Source of the DNA: Aralia elata
Lineage: Eukaryota > Streptophyta > Magnoliopsida > Apiales > Araliaceae
Length of the DNA: 64,000 nt
Direction: 5' to 3'
NCBI GenBank assembly: GCA_034770075.1
Contig: JAVJAP010000108.1
Location: 124,001 to 188,000 of the forward strand
The notes under the pieces are model-generated. The model was not told the origin of the DNA. It saw only the letters and a program-made list of their open reading frames with translations, and made no database searches. Positions 48,739-62,000 of this stretch are shown piece by piece (position 1 is the first letter of the stretch; every line of letters starts with the position of its first letter). A program made the position numbers and the translations under genes.

Positions 48739-51404
48739 CACTAAAGCCAATCGCCATGGTATCTAATACCCTTCTTCTCTAAGTGACGATTATCCTGCTA
48801 TTGGATAAAGTTTCAGTAGATGGATATGCAATACTGTTCTCGAGAGTCCACTATCTCTATAGTGACTTTTCTTCTTTCAATGATTTTACTAATCAAATGA
48901 AAGTGCCGCAACACATGTTTGAATCTAAGATGAGACTTAGGAACTATTCCTAGTTCTGTAATGAACTTTTCATCCAAACAATCAACTTGCAGCTTCATTT
49001 ACAGCTATATACTTTGTCTTTGTCATTAAACCAGCAACTCTTTGCTGTTTAGAACTTTTCCAATTCACTGTAGCACCTTTCAAGGTAACATTTTACCCTA
49101 AAGTGGATTTGTTATCGTCTTGGTCAGTCTGAAAAACTTGAGTCTGTTTAGCCCTCTAGTTTTAATTCAGACCTACCATGAACCATAATCACATCTTCAG
49201 TACCAGTTAAGTACCTAAAGATGTTTATCACTGTCTTACAGTAATCTTCTCCAGAATATGACTGATCAACATCAAGCCTAGTATATTCATTGCATACATG
49301 ATAGTAACTCATGCGATCTCTCTTTCAATTGGGGACAATTTTAGAGAGATTCTCTCCATGGCTCATCATCATGAGACCTCTCTTGGAGTTTGCCATGCTA
49401 AACGCCTTTAGCATCAAATGAATATACGTTCCTTGGGTCAAGCCGAACATCCTTTTAAATCTATCTATATAGACTTATATCCCCAATTTATAGGATGCTC
49501 CTCCCAAGTCATTCATGGAGGAATGTTTAGACAATTTTATCTTTACTGATTGTAGCATTGGTGTGTTATTCCTTGTCAGTAGTATATCAACATATAATAC
49601 CAAGAATGTCACAGCGCTCCCACTGACCCTTTTGTATACACTAGGTTCATTCCCGTTTTTTGATAAAATCAAACTCTTTTTGATTGTCTCATCAAAATGA
49701 ATGTTCCATCTTTGAGAAGCTTGCTTCAATCCATCAATGGATCATTGTAGCTTAAAACACGATTTGCTTCAACCTTTGAAACAAATTCCTCTGGTTGTAT
49801 CATACATACATTCTCCTCAAGTCTTCATTGAGGAAGGGTGTCTCCACATCCATTTTTGCCAGATTTCGTAATAAGCTGCAATCACAAGCAAAATCCAAAT
49901 GGACTTGAGCATTACCCAGTAATAAGGTTTTATCACAGTCAACTCCTTGACTTTATTTGAAACCTTTTAAACAGGTCTGGTCTTATAGGTCTCCACCTTG
50001 CCATTTGCCCCAGTCTTTCTCTTACAGACCCATATTCACACTCTAGGCACTATGCCCTTTTGTGGAGTAACCAGAGTTTATACTTGGTTCTCATACATGG
50101 AGTCCATTTCGGATTTCATGGCCATCTGCCATTTCTCTGAGTGTCTTCTACTCATAGCCTCATCGTATATAACTGGATCATCACCATTTATGATGCGTAC
50201 CTCATCATCATCCTCTATGATGAATCCATACCTCCCAGGTATCTTCGGTACTCTTCCAGATTTACGATTCGGTTGTGGTACAATAGGTGTATCTATAGGT
50301 TCCTCGGTTCGACTTAAAGTGCTTTAGGGTTCTTGAACTCCTTCAAGATCTATTACCCTCCCACTAGCTCCTTCAATGATAAACACCTTTATCTAAGAAG
50401 GCAACATGTAGGATTATAGTAATAATACCCTAAACTTTCTTTAGGATATCCCACAAATTTGCACTTGTCAGATTTTGTCCCAAACTTATCTTTGAAACTT
50501 TTTCACATAAGCTGGACAACCCTTATCTTAACATACTTAAGATTAGGAATCCTCCCTATCCATAACTTTTATAGAGTCTTGGGGCCAGATATTTGAGGTT
50601 ACCTTATTTTGTAGATATGCAGCCGTTTCTAGGGCATAACCCCAGATGGATACTAGAATGTCGGTAAAAATCATTATGGACTGCACCATGTCCAACAAGG
50701 TACAATTTTTCCTTTTAGATACACCAATCAATTATTGCGTATCAGGAAGTGTCCATTATGAGAAAATACCATTTTGAGATGATCTAGAAACTCATTGTAC
50801 AAGTATTCTTTTCTCGATCTGATCAAAGAATCTTAATACTCTGTCAATATGTTCCACTTCTGAATTCTTTGAACATTTCAAATGATTCAGACTTGTATTT
50901 CATCAAATACACATATTCAACTCTTTGAATGACCATCTCCTTTTCTTTTATTAGTTTGTTCAATTTGCAAAATAATTTTCATGTAAGTCAAGTATACAAA
51001 GTCTATCAAGTAATCTTCCAGTTTCAAACAAAACATTATCATTATAAATAGAACAACAATTGTTCTTAAATATAATACCAGAACCTTTCTTGTCCAACAA
51101 CGGAAGTAATAATATTTCTAAAGAGAACTGGAACATAATAACAACTTATTAACTTAATAGACTTGCCCGTAGGCAATGCTAAACTATAAGTTCCTACGGT
51201 TAATGCAGCAACCATTGCTTCATTCTCCACGCATAAGATTACTTATTCTTTGTTTAGCTTTCTACTTCTGCTTAGTCTCTGCATTGGATTGCATACGTGA
51301 GAACTACAGTCGGTATCCAATACCCAAGTAGAACCTTGACTTATAGAAAAATTTATTTCAATCATGAACAAACCCATATTTGTAACCGAAGCTTCACTAA
51401 GCTT
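48739..51404 (-). pseudogene. Copia-2 protease, integrase, reverse transcriptase and RNase H, degenerate
   Basis: Reading leftward: the protease active-site block (Asp-Thr and a following SSH) near 51330-51290; integrase C-terminal blocks near 50731-50543 (TLLDMVQSIMI, WGYALETAAYL); the start of reverse transcriptase near 50300-50000; the active-site region at 49729-49475 (KQASQRWNIHFDETI, then FLVLYVDILL); and RNase H tail blocks near 48998-48813 (LDEKFITELGI) and 48780-48740. No frame exceeds about 110 codons. The catalytic block has a single Asp instead of two, the same in-frame loss as in copia-1. Confidence 0.88.
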
Positions 51405-52205
51405 CTTCTGGTTACCCTCTAGTTTTAATTCTAGTATCCAGGCTTATTGCAGTGGAAGCAAACTCCTTTGCTATCTGCATCAGTCTTGTTCTTATTGTCC
51501 TTTATTTTTGCCTTTCCTTTTACCTTCTTTGAATTGTTCTTCTTTTAAGAAGATCCTTTAGCCCTCTTCTGCTTCCTAGAAGAATCATCTACCAGTAAGA
51601 CTTGGACTTTCTTGGTTGGAAAGTGACTCTTTACAGTTTTCAACATGTTTAAGCAACTCAGGCAGGCTGACATATAGCTTGTTCATGTGGAAATTCACAA
51701 CAATTTGTGAGAAAGAGTCTGGAAGTAATTGCAAGATCAAATCTTGGATCATCTCTCCATCCATTAAAACCCAGTTGTCCCAATTGTTCAATCAAATTGA
51801 TCATTTTAGGACATATGTCTGTATTGTAGTGCCATCGGTCATTCTAGATCGGACGAGCTCCTTAGATATCTGATATCTAATAGTCCTACTTTCCTCACCC
51901 TTCAACTCCTTGAAGGTGCCGGAGTACAGTAGGAGCATCCATAGTTTCATGCTGACGCTGAAGCTCGTTACTCATGGATGCGAGCATGATGGATTGAGCC
52001 AACTGTGCATCATCTTGCTACTTTCTAAAAGTATCAATCTCTTCCTCTGAGGCATTGTCTGCAACCATTGCAGGGATAGGTATATTAAGGACATAAGATA
52101 ACTTTTCAGCCTTGAGAACTATTCTCAAATTCCTTAACTAGTCCGTGTAATTCGGTCCGGTTAATTAGCATCTAATATGCTATGCAGTGATAGTGAATTA
52201 GACAT
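51405..52205 (-). pseudogene. Copia-2 gag
   Basis: The start codon is at 52205 (MSNSLSLHSIL). A stop follows within about 15 codons and the frame then shifts several times. Conserved gag blocks survive, for example MIQDLILQLLPDSFSQ and VVNFHMNKLYVSLPEL (51791-51585), and a zinc knuckle start VCFHCNKPG near 51470-51440. Gag forms the particle; this copy cannot. Confidence 0.82.
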
Positions 52206-53539
52206 CGTAAAATTCTGTAAATGAATTTGTAATTTAACAACATTTTAGCATACATTCATTTTTAATTAATTATCAAAATAAATTAGGTCTTTATTTTAAA
52301 TTGGTATCTCCCACTATTTTCATCAAACTATATTACCCTCATTATATAGTTCGACAATTCTAATTAAAGATTTGCTAGTGAGACTAAGGATCCCATTTTA
52401 GATGTATATAGCCTTGTGGTGACACAACAAACGATATATAAATAAATAGATAAACAACTATTGTCAATTATATCTCTATGTAACTCCTTGTATTTTGCCT
52501 CTTAGATTATTTTGATCAAGTGGTGACACGTCTGAATCAAAATTATCCAAGTTAAGTCCATCCTAGCACTTCCATATATTCGAAAGAAAAACACTGTCCT
52601 TGTGGTGACACTACAAAACAGCATCGTTCAGTCTATGTATAAGCATCAAATGTGATAAAGCAACATCTTAAATATTTTAATACTTGCCTTGTGGTGACAC
52701 AACAAACTCATATTAAATATTTAATACTCTATTACTTTACCATGCTAGAAGGCGACGTTCGATATTCCAAATATCTTTGAACGCTTAGGACTTAATATGA
52801 TTTCTTTGAGGGGTTTGTTATTATTTGTCTCATCTTGTTTAGCGCGCATGCACATATATATATAAAATACGCGTCATAATTATTTAACATGCGAAGCATG
52901 TTGTATAATATATAATATATACATAGCAAGCATGCACATATAGAATACTATATTCTACCTGGATTGATTATGGACTTTTATTCTAGTTTGGTTCACTAGA
53001 GCCACCAAGTGAACCAAAAGGTCAAACCTAGGGTGCAAGAATTAAATTTAAATATAACTATTACATTTAAACCCGGGCTCCATTACAAACGGGTCTTCAA
53101 GCGCTCCTTGCTCATTTGTCTCCAATTCTTCAAGTAAATCTAACTAAACCTATTACATAAACTATTTACAATAAATAGAAACCTTGATCAGCAGTCTAGG
53201 GGAGGTACATAGGAGGAAGATAGAATTTACATCAAGGAAAAACTAGAGAAGACGAGGTACGCAGACCCCATTTATAAAACCCATTCATTCAAGCATCCAC
53301 TAAAATAAATCCAATCACACATTGGTCAATAGTCCATAATCAATCCCTATTTATTATCATACATATCTCTATATGTATCAATAAATAATATTCATCCCAT
53401 GAATAATAAAATCATTCCATATATGCATTGATATCATTTAATGGGCAATATTAGTTAGTATAAAATTCAATTTCAACTCCAATTAGTTATCATGGAATCC
53501 AATTCCAACTCTAATTAGTTATCATGAAATCCAATTTTA
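52206..53539 (-). other. Copia-2 leader, gag-proximal part with repeated stem-loops
   Basis: Non-coding. Four copies of a gene-sense TTGTGTCACCACAAGG-like element lie at 52411-52431, 52517-52530, 52597-52617 and 52686-52707 (plus-strand coordinates). Two of them (first and last) form a perfect 5-bp stem with a 4-base loop. The leader of a copia RNA normally holds packaging and dimerisation signals, so these are candidates for such a role. Confidence 0.6.
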
Positions 53540-54020
53540 ATTAAAATAAACTTCTTTATTTTAATCATATTCCAAATCAAAATAAACTCTTTTATTTTAA
53601 TTTATCCAATTTTTGAATAAAAATAAACTCCTTTATTTTTAATCAAATTCCAAATCAAAATAAACTCCTTTATTTTAATTAATATGGAAACCAATTTCAA
53701 GTTTAAAATAAACACCTTTATTTTTAACTTAAAATTGTTGGAAAATAAAATATGTTGAATCTTATTCCTTATCAAAATAAACATCTTTATTTTTTTAAGA
53801 AAACATGGAATCCTATTCCATATGTGAATAAACTCCTTTATTCTAGGAAACATGGAATCATATTCCATATGTGAATAAACTCCTTTATTCTAGGAAACAT
53901 GGAATCCTATTCCATATATGAATAAACTCCTTTATTCTAGTTAACGTAGAATCCAATTCCAAGTTCAAATAAAACTTTTAATTTTAATTATATTCCAATT
54001 CAAAATAAACCTTTTATCTT
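53540..54020 (-). repeat. Copia-2 leader minisatellite
   Basis: About eleven imperfect units of the form aataaactcctttatttt, each joined to attccaaat or attccatatgtg sequence. It is the expanded counterpart of 8180-8370 in copia-1. A minus-strand 88-codon frame across it is an artefact of the repeat. Confidence 0.82.
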
Positions 54021-54157
54021 AATTGAAAATAAATAAAATCAAAATAAATAAAATAAATAAAATAATTTTACACAAACAATTATGCCCAATTAAATTGTTC
54101 TTAACACATATCAATGTATATACAGAATCAAAACAATTAATAATTCGCATAAAGTTT

Positions 54158-54171
54158 GGCTCTTGATACCA
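54158..54171 (-). other. Copia-2 primer binding site
   Basis: TGGTATCAAGAGCC on the minus strand, next to the 5' LTR; identical to that of copia-1. Confidence 0.88.
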
Positions 54172-54172
54172 C

Positions 54173-55975
54173 TGTTAGATTTGTACATAGCGCGAACATG
54201 CAATCAAATTACATTAATAAAGCGGAAGCGCGATAAAATCAGATTTTAAAATTTTATACAAACCATCACCATGATCTTTCTTTATGCACAATTATTAATT
54301 AAACGAAAGAGATGGAGAATAAGAATTATACCCTTGTAGAATTCTAGCTTCCTCAGGTACAAGTTCACCTCCAATTCTTTCGCGTTCTCCTTGAATTCCA
54401 CCGATTAAATTCCCTCCTTTGATCAACGTTAGCCACCCAAGTGTTTGGCCTCTAGAGGTGATCCACCAAGGAATAATACTTGTTCAAGAAGATGGGTGTT
54501 GGCAAAACCCTAGTTTCTATCTCTATAGAAATTGTAAGTACTCTCTACAATTCTTATGCAAGAGTGTGTAACCCTAATCTATGTTAAGACTTCTCTTATT
54601 TATAGATGTAGGAAAACCCCTTCCCTAAACTATTTAGGATTAGGGTTTTTATTTTAATTAAACTCCTTTAATTAATTGAACTCCTAATCCAATTAGGAAT
54701 TCATGAGAGAGTACTTCTATTAATTAATTCCCAATCCCTATTAGGAATTAAATAATAGTAATAGTAATAATAATAATAATAAGACTCCTCTTATTAATTT
54801 ATATTTAATATTTCTAAAATATTAAATAATAAATATTAATCTATTTAATTTATTCTATCTCCATAGATTAAATTAAATATACTTAACTTATTATTACGAT
54901 TATGCTATTTACTTCTTAAATAAATATTTTCCTTTTGCGGTGTGACACTTTAGGTTCTCCATATTAAACCGGTTGTGAATAAATCAATTAGAACAATTCT
55001 AATCTTATTTAAATAAATAAATTAAACTATTTAATTCATTTAAATAAATAATATTTATTCTACAATAAGGGTAAGCCCCCTTAGCGATCAACGACTTTCC
55101 AGATAATATAGATTTCAACATTAATCATAAAAGAACCTTTCAGTGCATAGTTACCGTACAATTCAATCCTTCTACCATACAATGTCCCAATTAAATATAA
55201 GACATGGAATTACTGTCAAGTCTTATTTTATTTAATTATATGTATTTCGATTCTCAAATGCACAACTCTAATTAATGCAAATTAGAAACTCCTTTCTAAT
55301 TTCATTCTGCTTTGGCCAAAGAATTCTGAGTCGTCATTTATCGAATCACATAGGACATTCTCTCCTTTTACTAGAAGTGGTAGATTCTTTATTGATCATT
55401 CACCTATCTCCATGTATAACTTATTATACCCAATCATACCCTTTGATATACCATAAAGGTCTTAAGGGACATGTCAAAGTATAACTCATCATACACAAGA
55501 TACTATGATGATCTCAAGTCCAAGGATCACTTGTACTACTATCACTAGAGGAATTCCTATTGACATGCGAGTAAAACTCCATTAGGTATTCCTTAGCGAG
55601 CCACGTTCAGTGAACTTATTCTCTAATAAGCACCTACATACTTGCTTTAGTGTCTCCACACAAATGATTATGATATCAATCATCCTCTTCACAAGAGCAA
55701 GCAACGTATGTACTAATCTATCCGGATTCACTAATCCCCTTTTTAGTAATCCAACGATTAGGAACAATTTTAGTTTGTGAGCTATCTAGAATTTAGATCT
55801 CATTAGCATGATCACCATAATGATTCTAAAAACATTGTTCAAAACTATGGGTTTATCATATTTAATATAACAGCACCATGTAGATAAAGTAAAATGCCTT
55901 TAACAAACGAATAAGATTACAAAGTATATGCTACATCATATCAAATATGATTGGCTTGTGTGCATACTACTTTCA
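54173..55975 (-). repeat. Copia-2 5' LTR
   Basis: 1803 bases, from TGTTAGATTTGTACATAG to CATACTACTTTCA as read on the plus strand. ATATA follows at 55976-55980. Confidence 0.93.
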
Positions 55976-55980
55976 ATATA
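55976..55980. repeat. Target site duplication ATATA (right) of copia-2
   Basis: Identical to 46920-46924. The Athila frame resumes here. Confidence 0.88.
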
Positions 55981-56252
55981 GTGAGACCGAGGGGATTTTA
56001 CAGGATTGCCATTCTTTTGTATATGGAGGACACTACGGAGGAGAGAGAACAACGGCTAGAGTACTACGAGCAGGATTCTACTGGCCGACAATTTTTAAAG
56101 ATGCTTACAGTTTTGTGCAGCGGTGCGATAGATGTCAGAGAGTGGGTAATATTTCAAACAGGAATGAAATGTCTTTGAATACAATCTCGAAGTAGAAGTT
56201 TTCGACGTGTGGGGGATTGATTTCATGGGTCCTTTTGTGTCTTCATGTGGTA
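55981..56252 (+). pseudogene. Athila-like integrase, N-terminal part
   Basis: Starts directly after copia-2 and continues the pol frame. The HHCC zinc-binding domain is clear (HYGGERTTARVLRAGFYW, then CDRCQRVGN). A one-base shift near 56190 leads to the first catalytic block, GIDFMGPF, with the first Asp of the DDE triad. The sequence is cut at 56252 by the Tat/Ogre LTR. Confidence 0.85.
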
Positions 56253-58294
56253 TGTAGACACCCAAATTTTGCGTTCCCTATACTAACCGTGACAGGAGGG
56301 CAAAATCGTCAATTGAACCGGCCTGCGAGAGCAAAGGATGGGCACAAGCACGAACGCTCAACAACACCGCGACGATTGGCGACCAAAGTTGACGTGACAA
56401 CAAGGCCGTCCAAAACGGGCATCCTCGGATGAGGTGGCACGTCTCCCGGTAATTCCCGGACTGCAAAATACAGGCCTGTTAGAGGAAACTGACGTTACGG
56501 CACGAAAGTCGAGGCGTGGCACGAAAATTGAGAAAGTCAAACCGTCCAGCCGCGGATTGATCTGCGGCCAATAAGTGCGCCTTTTGAAAACACGGAACTC
56601 GAAACCAGGTGAGTGGAAGGCAGGCGGCCAGCCAGCCTATTTCAGCTCATTCCCTCTTCAGCATACAGGAGGTTCAACAGATTGAGAGGAGAAGAGAATT
56701 CAGCATAGCAGCAGCACGGAAATTGAGAGAAAAATAGCTAAATTTTGCAACAAAATAGGAGAGAAAGAGAGAAAAAAAGAGAGGAATAATACTCTTTTGA
56801 TTTGATTGTATCACATATACTTTTTCTTCTATTCAAACTACACAAGTTTACATCCACTTTGATCTCATTTGCAAGGTGAAAATCTCCTTATTTTTGCAAT
56901 TTCTATCATATCATTTGATTAAATTAAATGTAATTTTTATATATATTGTTGAACAATCATGGATTAGGGATTATTAGTGAGGGTTCCATCGGAACAAAAT
57001 TCTTCCTAATAACCCGAGGATATCCAATTGGTGAAATTTCTAGCTTGTTTATGGTGATTTATTGGGTGTAATTTATTTAGATTATCATTTTCGGATATCA
57101 TGGTGTATTAGGCAAATCCGTGTTGGTTAGTTTTGTAGTATTCATTTTGTGGGCATGTAGTAATCTCGGGTGTGAGCCTAGGAACACGACCCCATGGTCC
57201 AAATCCGATGCTGGACGTTTTCGATGTATGTAATAGATTCAAGGTGCTCGTTTTTTGTAACATGTAACCGTCGGGCCTTAAAACGATGCCAAGGCGAGAA
57301 TCGGGTTTAAGGCCCCGTAGTAGTGAAATATGTGATTGTTGGCGTTCGGGGTATTTTGATGGCTTACATGCCCGTGAATAGCCCCCTATGCGTTTTGATG
57401 TTTAATTTGATTTGTAACACCAAACAAAGGATTTCAAAGCCAAAACAATAAAGATTTTTCTAAAATCAATCAAAGTAGGATATTAGCCTCACGAGGCTAA
57501 GAATTGGAAATGCTGATGAAAGTCGATTCCTATTCTACGAGAAAGCTAAAGAGAAGTTGTTTTCAAATGTCACGAAAAATGGTTTTTTATAAAAAAGAAA
57601 TAAACGTTTTACTAAACCTTGATACATAGGGTGAAAGAGATCCTGGAAATTGCCCATCATTTATGAAAGCAACGTATAAATCTCGATTCCTATTTTGGCT
57701 AAGGTTTAATAAATTCATGTTTTACCAAAACAACACTTAATGAAAAATCTCATAGCTTTGCCAATTAAAATCAAATCTTTCTCATAAAGAAATAAAGCTT
57801 TCTCGAATAGGCCAAAAGATATTCTAAAGCACTCTCAAAATAAAACACGTCTCTTTCATAAAACACCAAAAAGAATTCCTTTTTTATACAAAACTCACCA
57901 CAACATTCATTAGGCACCCACACACACACGCACACATACACATTTCATGAATTAAAGGATAGGAAAACATCAAGTTTGCGGTAACCGTGTTTCACAGAAG
58001 TCGGGGGGTGCCTAACACCTTCCCCTCGCTTAAGCAAGCCCCCGAACTCTATGAATCTCGGTTTGCAGACCAATTAATTTGGAGTCACATATGAGCCAGC
58101 GATTTATAAAAAACGAAAACTCGGATGAGTTGGTACATCCATTTCAAGTATACCAACTGGCGACTCTGGTTAATTGGCTCATCATAAAATACAAATCTTT
58201 CAAAACCCCGTCGACATTTATGCCGACCTTTTCCAAAAAATCATTTAATCAAAAGACCAAAATCGGAAGAGGACGTAAAAACCCGGCGTCGACA
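56253..58294 (+). repeat. Tat/Ogre-type 5' LTR
   Basis: 2042 bases, from TGTAGACACCCAAATTTTGC to ggcgtcgaca, with TGT-GACA style matching ends. The left edge coincides with the loss of Athila integrase homology. The right edge is two bases before the primer site. Confidence 0.85.
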
Positions 58295-58296
58295 GC

Positions 58297-58315
58297 TGGT
58301 GACTCTACTGGGGAC
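58297..58315 (+). other. Tat/Ogre-type primer binding site
   Basis: TGGTGACTCTACTGGGGAC, close to the primer sites I know from Ogre/Tat elements, which are generally assigned to tRNA-Arg. Confidence 0.75.
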
Positions 58316-59083
58316 ATTAGAGGGCTTAAGCCGCATTTAAAATCTTGATGCTATCCTATCCTTAAAAATTTCATAAATGTGTGTATGTGCGATATTTTGA
58401 TTTTTTACTTTTGTTGTGTGAATGTGTGTTTTGCCCAATAAATGAATGATTTGAATGGGATTGCTTTACTTTAAAGTAATCATTTGCATACGGTGAGGAC
58501 GATGAATATGAATGTATGTTGAGAGTGTACCTCCTCCTGAGGCGAAACTGTCGGTTGCTTATTACTGGACTCGAAGGGGCTGCTCCCCGGAGATGGCTCA
58601 GGAAACGCACCACCCAAATCCGCTTCAATCGAAAGGACTCAGACGAGTAGATTGCGAAGATTTGGGGACCTTCATGCTGAAAAGCCCGTGAGAGTAACCC
58701 TAGGATAGGTCAGCCTTAGATTAACCCAACGCAGGAAAAGTCTCTTCATGCCCTTTTACGTTCGCACGTATAAATGTCATGGTCTCATTCAATATTCATA
58801 TATGCCTTCCCTGTTGTCAAAAAAAGATTACTAACCTCTATGTTTTGCAGGGAACAGCTGGGGAAACATAATAAGTCATGCCTATCAATTATTATTGCAA
58901 TAAGGGACTACTAACATGCTGTTTTGCAGGAAAAGATTAAAAAACACAAAACACAAAAGTTACAGCTTTTGCATGCATCCATATCCTTTCATTGCCCCGG
59001 ACTAAACTTCGAACCGTTGTTTTTGTAGGATTTCTCCTCAAACCCGTTCGCAGTCTAAAAGGGCCCAAAACTCTACATCTGAA
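58316..59083 (+). other. Tat/Ogre-type leader
   Basis: No long frame. Repeated ttttgcagg and tttgtagg phrases near 58845, 58923 and 59024 look like splice acceptor sites, so the leader may be alternatively spliced. Confidence 0.4.
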
Positions 59084-62000
59084 ATGGCTGATCTCCCACC
59101 TACTAATCCTGGTGCCATATCTCGTGAGGAATCTGATGACTTTAAGAAACAGATGTTGGAGATGGCAATAATGCTGAAGGAGCAATTGATACCTAGACAT
59201 GATCCACCTAAAGAGGATCCACCCCAACCTAAGGGCGAGCCAGTCGTCCCAAAGGCCATTCCCGTACCTAACAAAACAGTGATTACTATCCTGGAAGAGG
59301 GAGATACTGATGACCTGCGAAAGAAAATGAAACAAATGGAGGAAACTATCCAATCTATGAAAGGCATAGGGTCCCTAGGCAGGGTTAATTATTCGGATCT
59401 ATGTGTCTTCCCCGGAACCAGATACCCGGAGAAATTTAAAATTCCCGAATTTGAGAAATACAATGGTAAGGGGGATCCTTATACCCATCTGAAAATCTAC
59501 ATTGGGGAGCTGGGATCTTATGCAGAAGACGAGGGTCTAAGGATGCAACTTTTCCAAAAGAGTTTGACAGGAGAAGCGAGAATCTGGTATGCCCGTCTTG
59601 ACAATGCCCGGATTCACAATTGGGAGGAATTGGCCCACACCTTCTTAACACAGTATAGTTTCCAAGCACAAATAGCCCCTGATAGATACCAAATGACAAA
59701 AGTTAAGAAGAAACCCAGGGAATCCTTCAGGGATTATGCACAACGATGGAGGGGTATGGCCGCACAGGTGACCCCCCCAATGAGTGAATCAGAAATGGTG
59801 ATGACCTTCGTGGATATTCAAGAGGCCCCTTATTATGAACGGGTTATATCAGGGATTGGTAGGCCTTTTGCCGAGATGATTAAACACGGAGAAATGGTGG
59901 ATATGGGTTTGAAGTCTGGTAAGATTCGGGATTTCACGGCTTTGGAAACGGCTGCAGAACAAATACAGAATGGAAATTATGGCAGCACTTCCCGTAGGGT
60001 GCAAAAGAAAAAGGAGGAGGATGTTTCCCTCATCCTTCAGGGGTCATCTAGAAAGACAGAAAACAATCCTCCAGTACAGGTGCAGAGGGTGGGACCATCC
60101 CGACAGCCTAACTTCGTTGATTAGAGGGCGGAAGGGCGAAGGAGATTCGAGGCCTCGCAAAATCTAGTATTCACCCCACTCGGGGATCCTCTTGAGCAGA
60201 TTTTAGCGGTATTGATAGCCCAAAAGAAGATAATCGATTTAGCACCCCCAAGTGACCCGAAGGGAAGAAGGTTTGACCCAAGCAAGCGATGCGCATACCA
60301 CTCAGGTTCCCCTGGTCATGATACGTAGGACTGTTGGACGCTGAAACACAGAATTCAGAACTTGATTGATAGTGGGGAAATTGTGGTGGAACAGCCAGAC
60401 TCCCCAAATGTTAAAATCAATCCCTTGCCTAGACATGATGGAGGGGGGGTCAATGAGGCAGAAACCAGTGAAGCCGGGGGACCGCCAAGGCTGAATTATG
60501 TGAAGGAAATTGATGAAATGATCAACATGATAAGTGATCACAGGAGTGCACGGGGAGCGCCCATTAGGTTGATGGGTGTAAGTAGAAATACCACGGAGGG
60601 ACCTGTCAAGTTGGCGGCTCCGAAACCCCTCATCTTTGCAGCGAGATCGCAAATCCCTGTTAACAGTCTAAAGACGGTACCATGGAATTATGGGGGGGTG
60701 TCAGAGGAAGCGGCCAGTTGTGCTTCTGTGACAACAAAGGGGAATCCTCTGTATCTTCCTGGACGAGTCCTTGAGAACAAAACGAAGAAAAATGAAGAGA
60801 TCTCCGAGGAGAAAGCCCTGGAATTCTTAAGAAAGATGGATCATCCGGAAGCAAGGGGGATCCAGATATTAAGCGAGGAGTCGACCCTGACATCAATCAT
60901 GGACTTGGTGTTATCGTCCAATGATCACTGCAAAACCCTGGCGAAAGTCCTGGAGGAGGCATACGTTCCCAAAGAAATTAGCAAGGAAGGTTTCAGCCAT
61001 CTGGTGGACCACCTGTTGGAGAGTGATGTGATATTATTTACAGATGACGATATCCCCAAGGAGGGAAGGGGGCATCGAAAACCGCTACATATTGCGGTCG
61101 TCTCCTCAGGTTATATCATGAATGGGGTGCTGATTGATGGGGGATCGGCGTTGAATATATGTCCCCTCAGCACATTGCAGAAGATGAACATCAATCCCAA
61201 GCGCCTACAGGCCAGTCATATAGTGGTGCGAGCCTTCGATGGTTCCCGGAGGGATACAATTGGAGAGATAGAATTGCCGGTGGAAATGGGACCTTGTACT
61301 TTTGATATCTCTTTCCAAGTCCTAGACATTGCAGCCAGTTATAACCTGTTATTGGGAAGGCCGTGGATACACATGGCCGGGGCAGTTCCTTCCACCCTAC
61401 ACCAGCAAATCAAACTTATCATCGACGGAAATCTGGTGACGATCTCGGCGGAGTGTGATGACCCTTCTCCTCCCAGGAATGGCCTACCAGTGATTAATGT
61501 GGACGAGTCGGCGGCACCTGCCAGTTTTCAGGCGCTGGAAATCAGCACTCCCCACTACAGATGCCTGGGAGCCCCAGCCGTGAAACCTAAGGTCTCTCCA
61601 GAACTTACCTTCGTTGCAAAAGAAATGATGAAAATGAAATTCCAGCCTGGACAGGGGTTAGGAAAGAGTAGTCAAGGAATCACCAAGCCCATTCAACTAC
61701 CCCATCAGATAGGTAAAGCAGGGTTGGGATATCATGAAGGCATGACACGGAGACACCGGCAGGGCGTGGCCCCGATTCGACTGGCTGGCAGTCCGGTGAC
61801 CAAGGTCAACAATGAGCGGGGGACTAGCGAGCCTGTGATTAAGTCAGGGGATGAAGAATTAACCCCCGCAAGTGATAGGTCGACCAAGAGGGAAAATTTC
61901 CTACAGGAGGTCGCACAAAAGTTTGAAACCAGGTGCTATATCCCCGGATAATTAACAAGCAATAGAGAGGGGACGGATGTTATCATGCCACCAGGAGCAC

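Larger units (their letters stand above)
46925..55975 (-). mobile_element. Copia-2: full-length Ty1/copia retrotransposon, inactivated
   Basis: 9.05 kb on the minus strand, with LTRs 54173-55975 (5') and 46925-48726 (3') and a perfect ATATA duplication. The element has a primer site, a long leader, gag, protease, integrase, reverse transcriptase, RNase H and a polypurine tract in the expected order. All coding parts carry stops and shifts. The two LTRs differ at roughly two dozen positions by eye (about 1.4%), so insertion was fairly recent although the coding region is badly decayed. Confidence 0.95.

Noticed and set aside
53602..53868. 88-codon minus-strand frame in the copia-2 leader
   Set aside because: It is a translation of the AT-rich minisatellite; the repeated unit contains no stop in that phase.
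59436..60896. Minus-strand frames opposite the Tat/Ogre gag (for example 59436-59699, 60302-60652)
   Set aside because: They are shadows of the plus-strand gag-protease frame and have no domain of their own.
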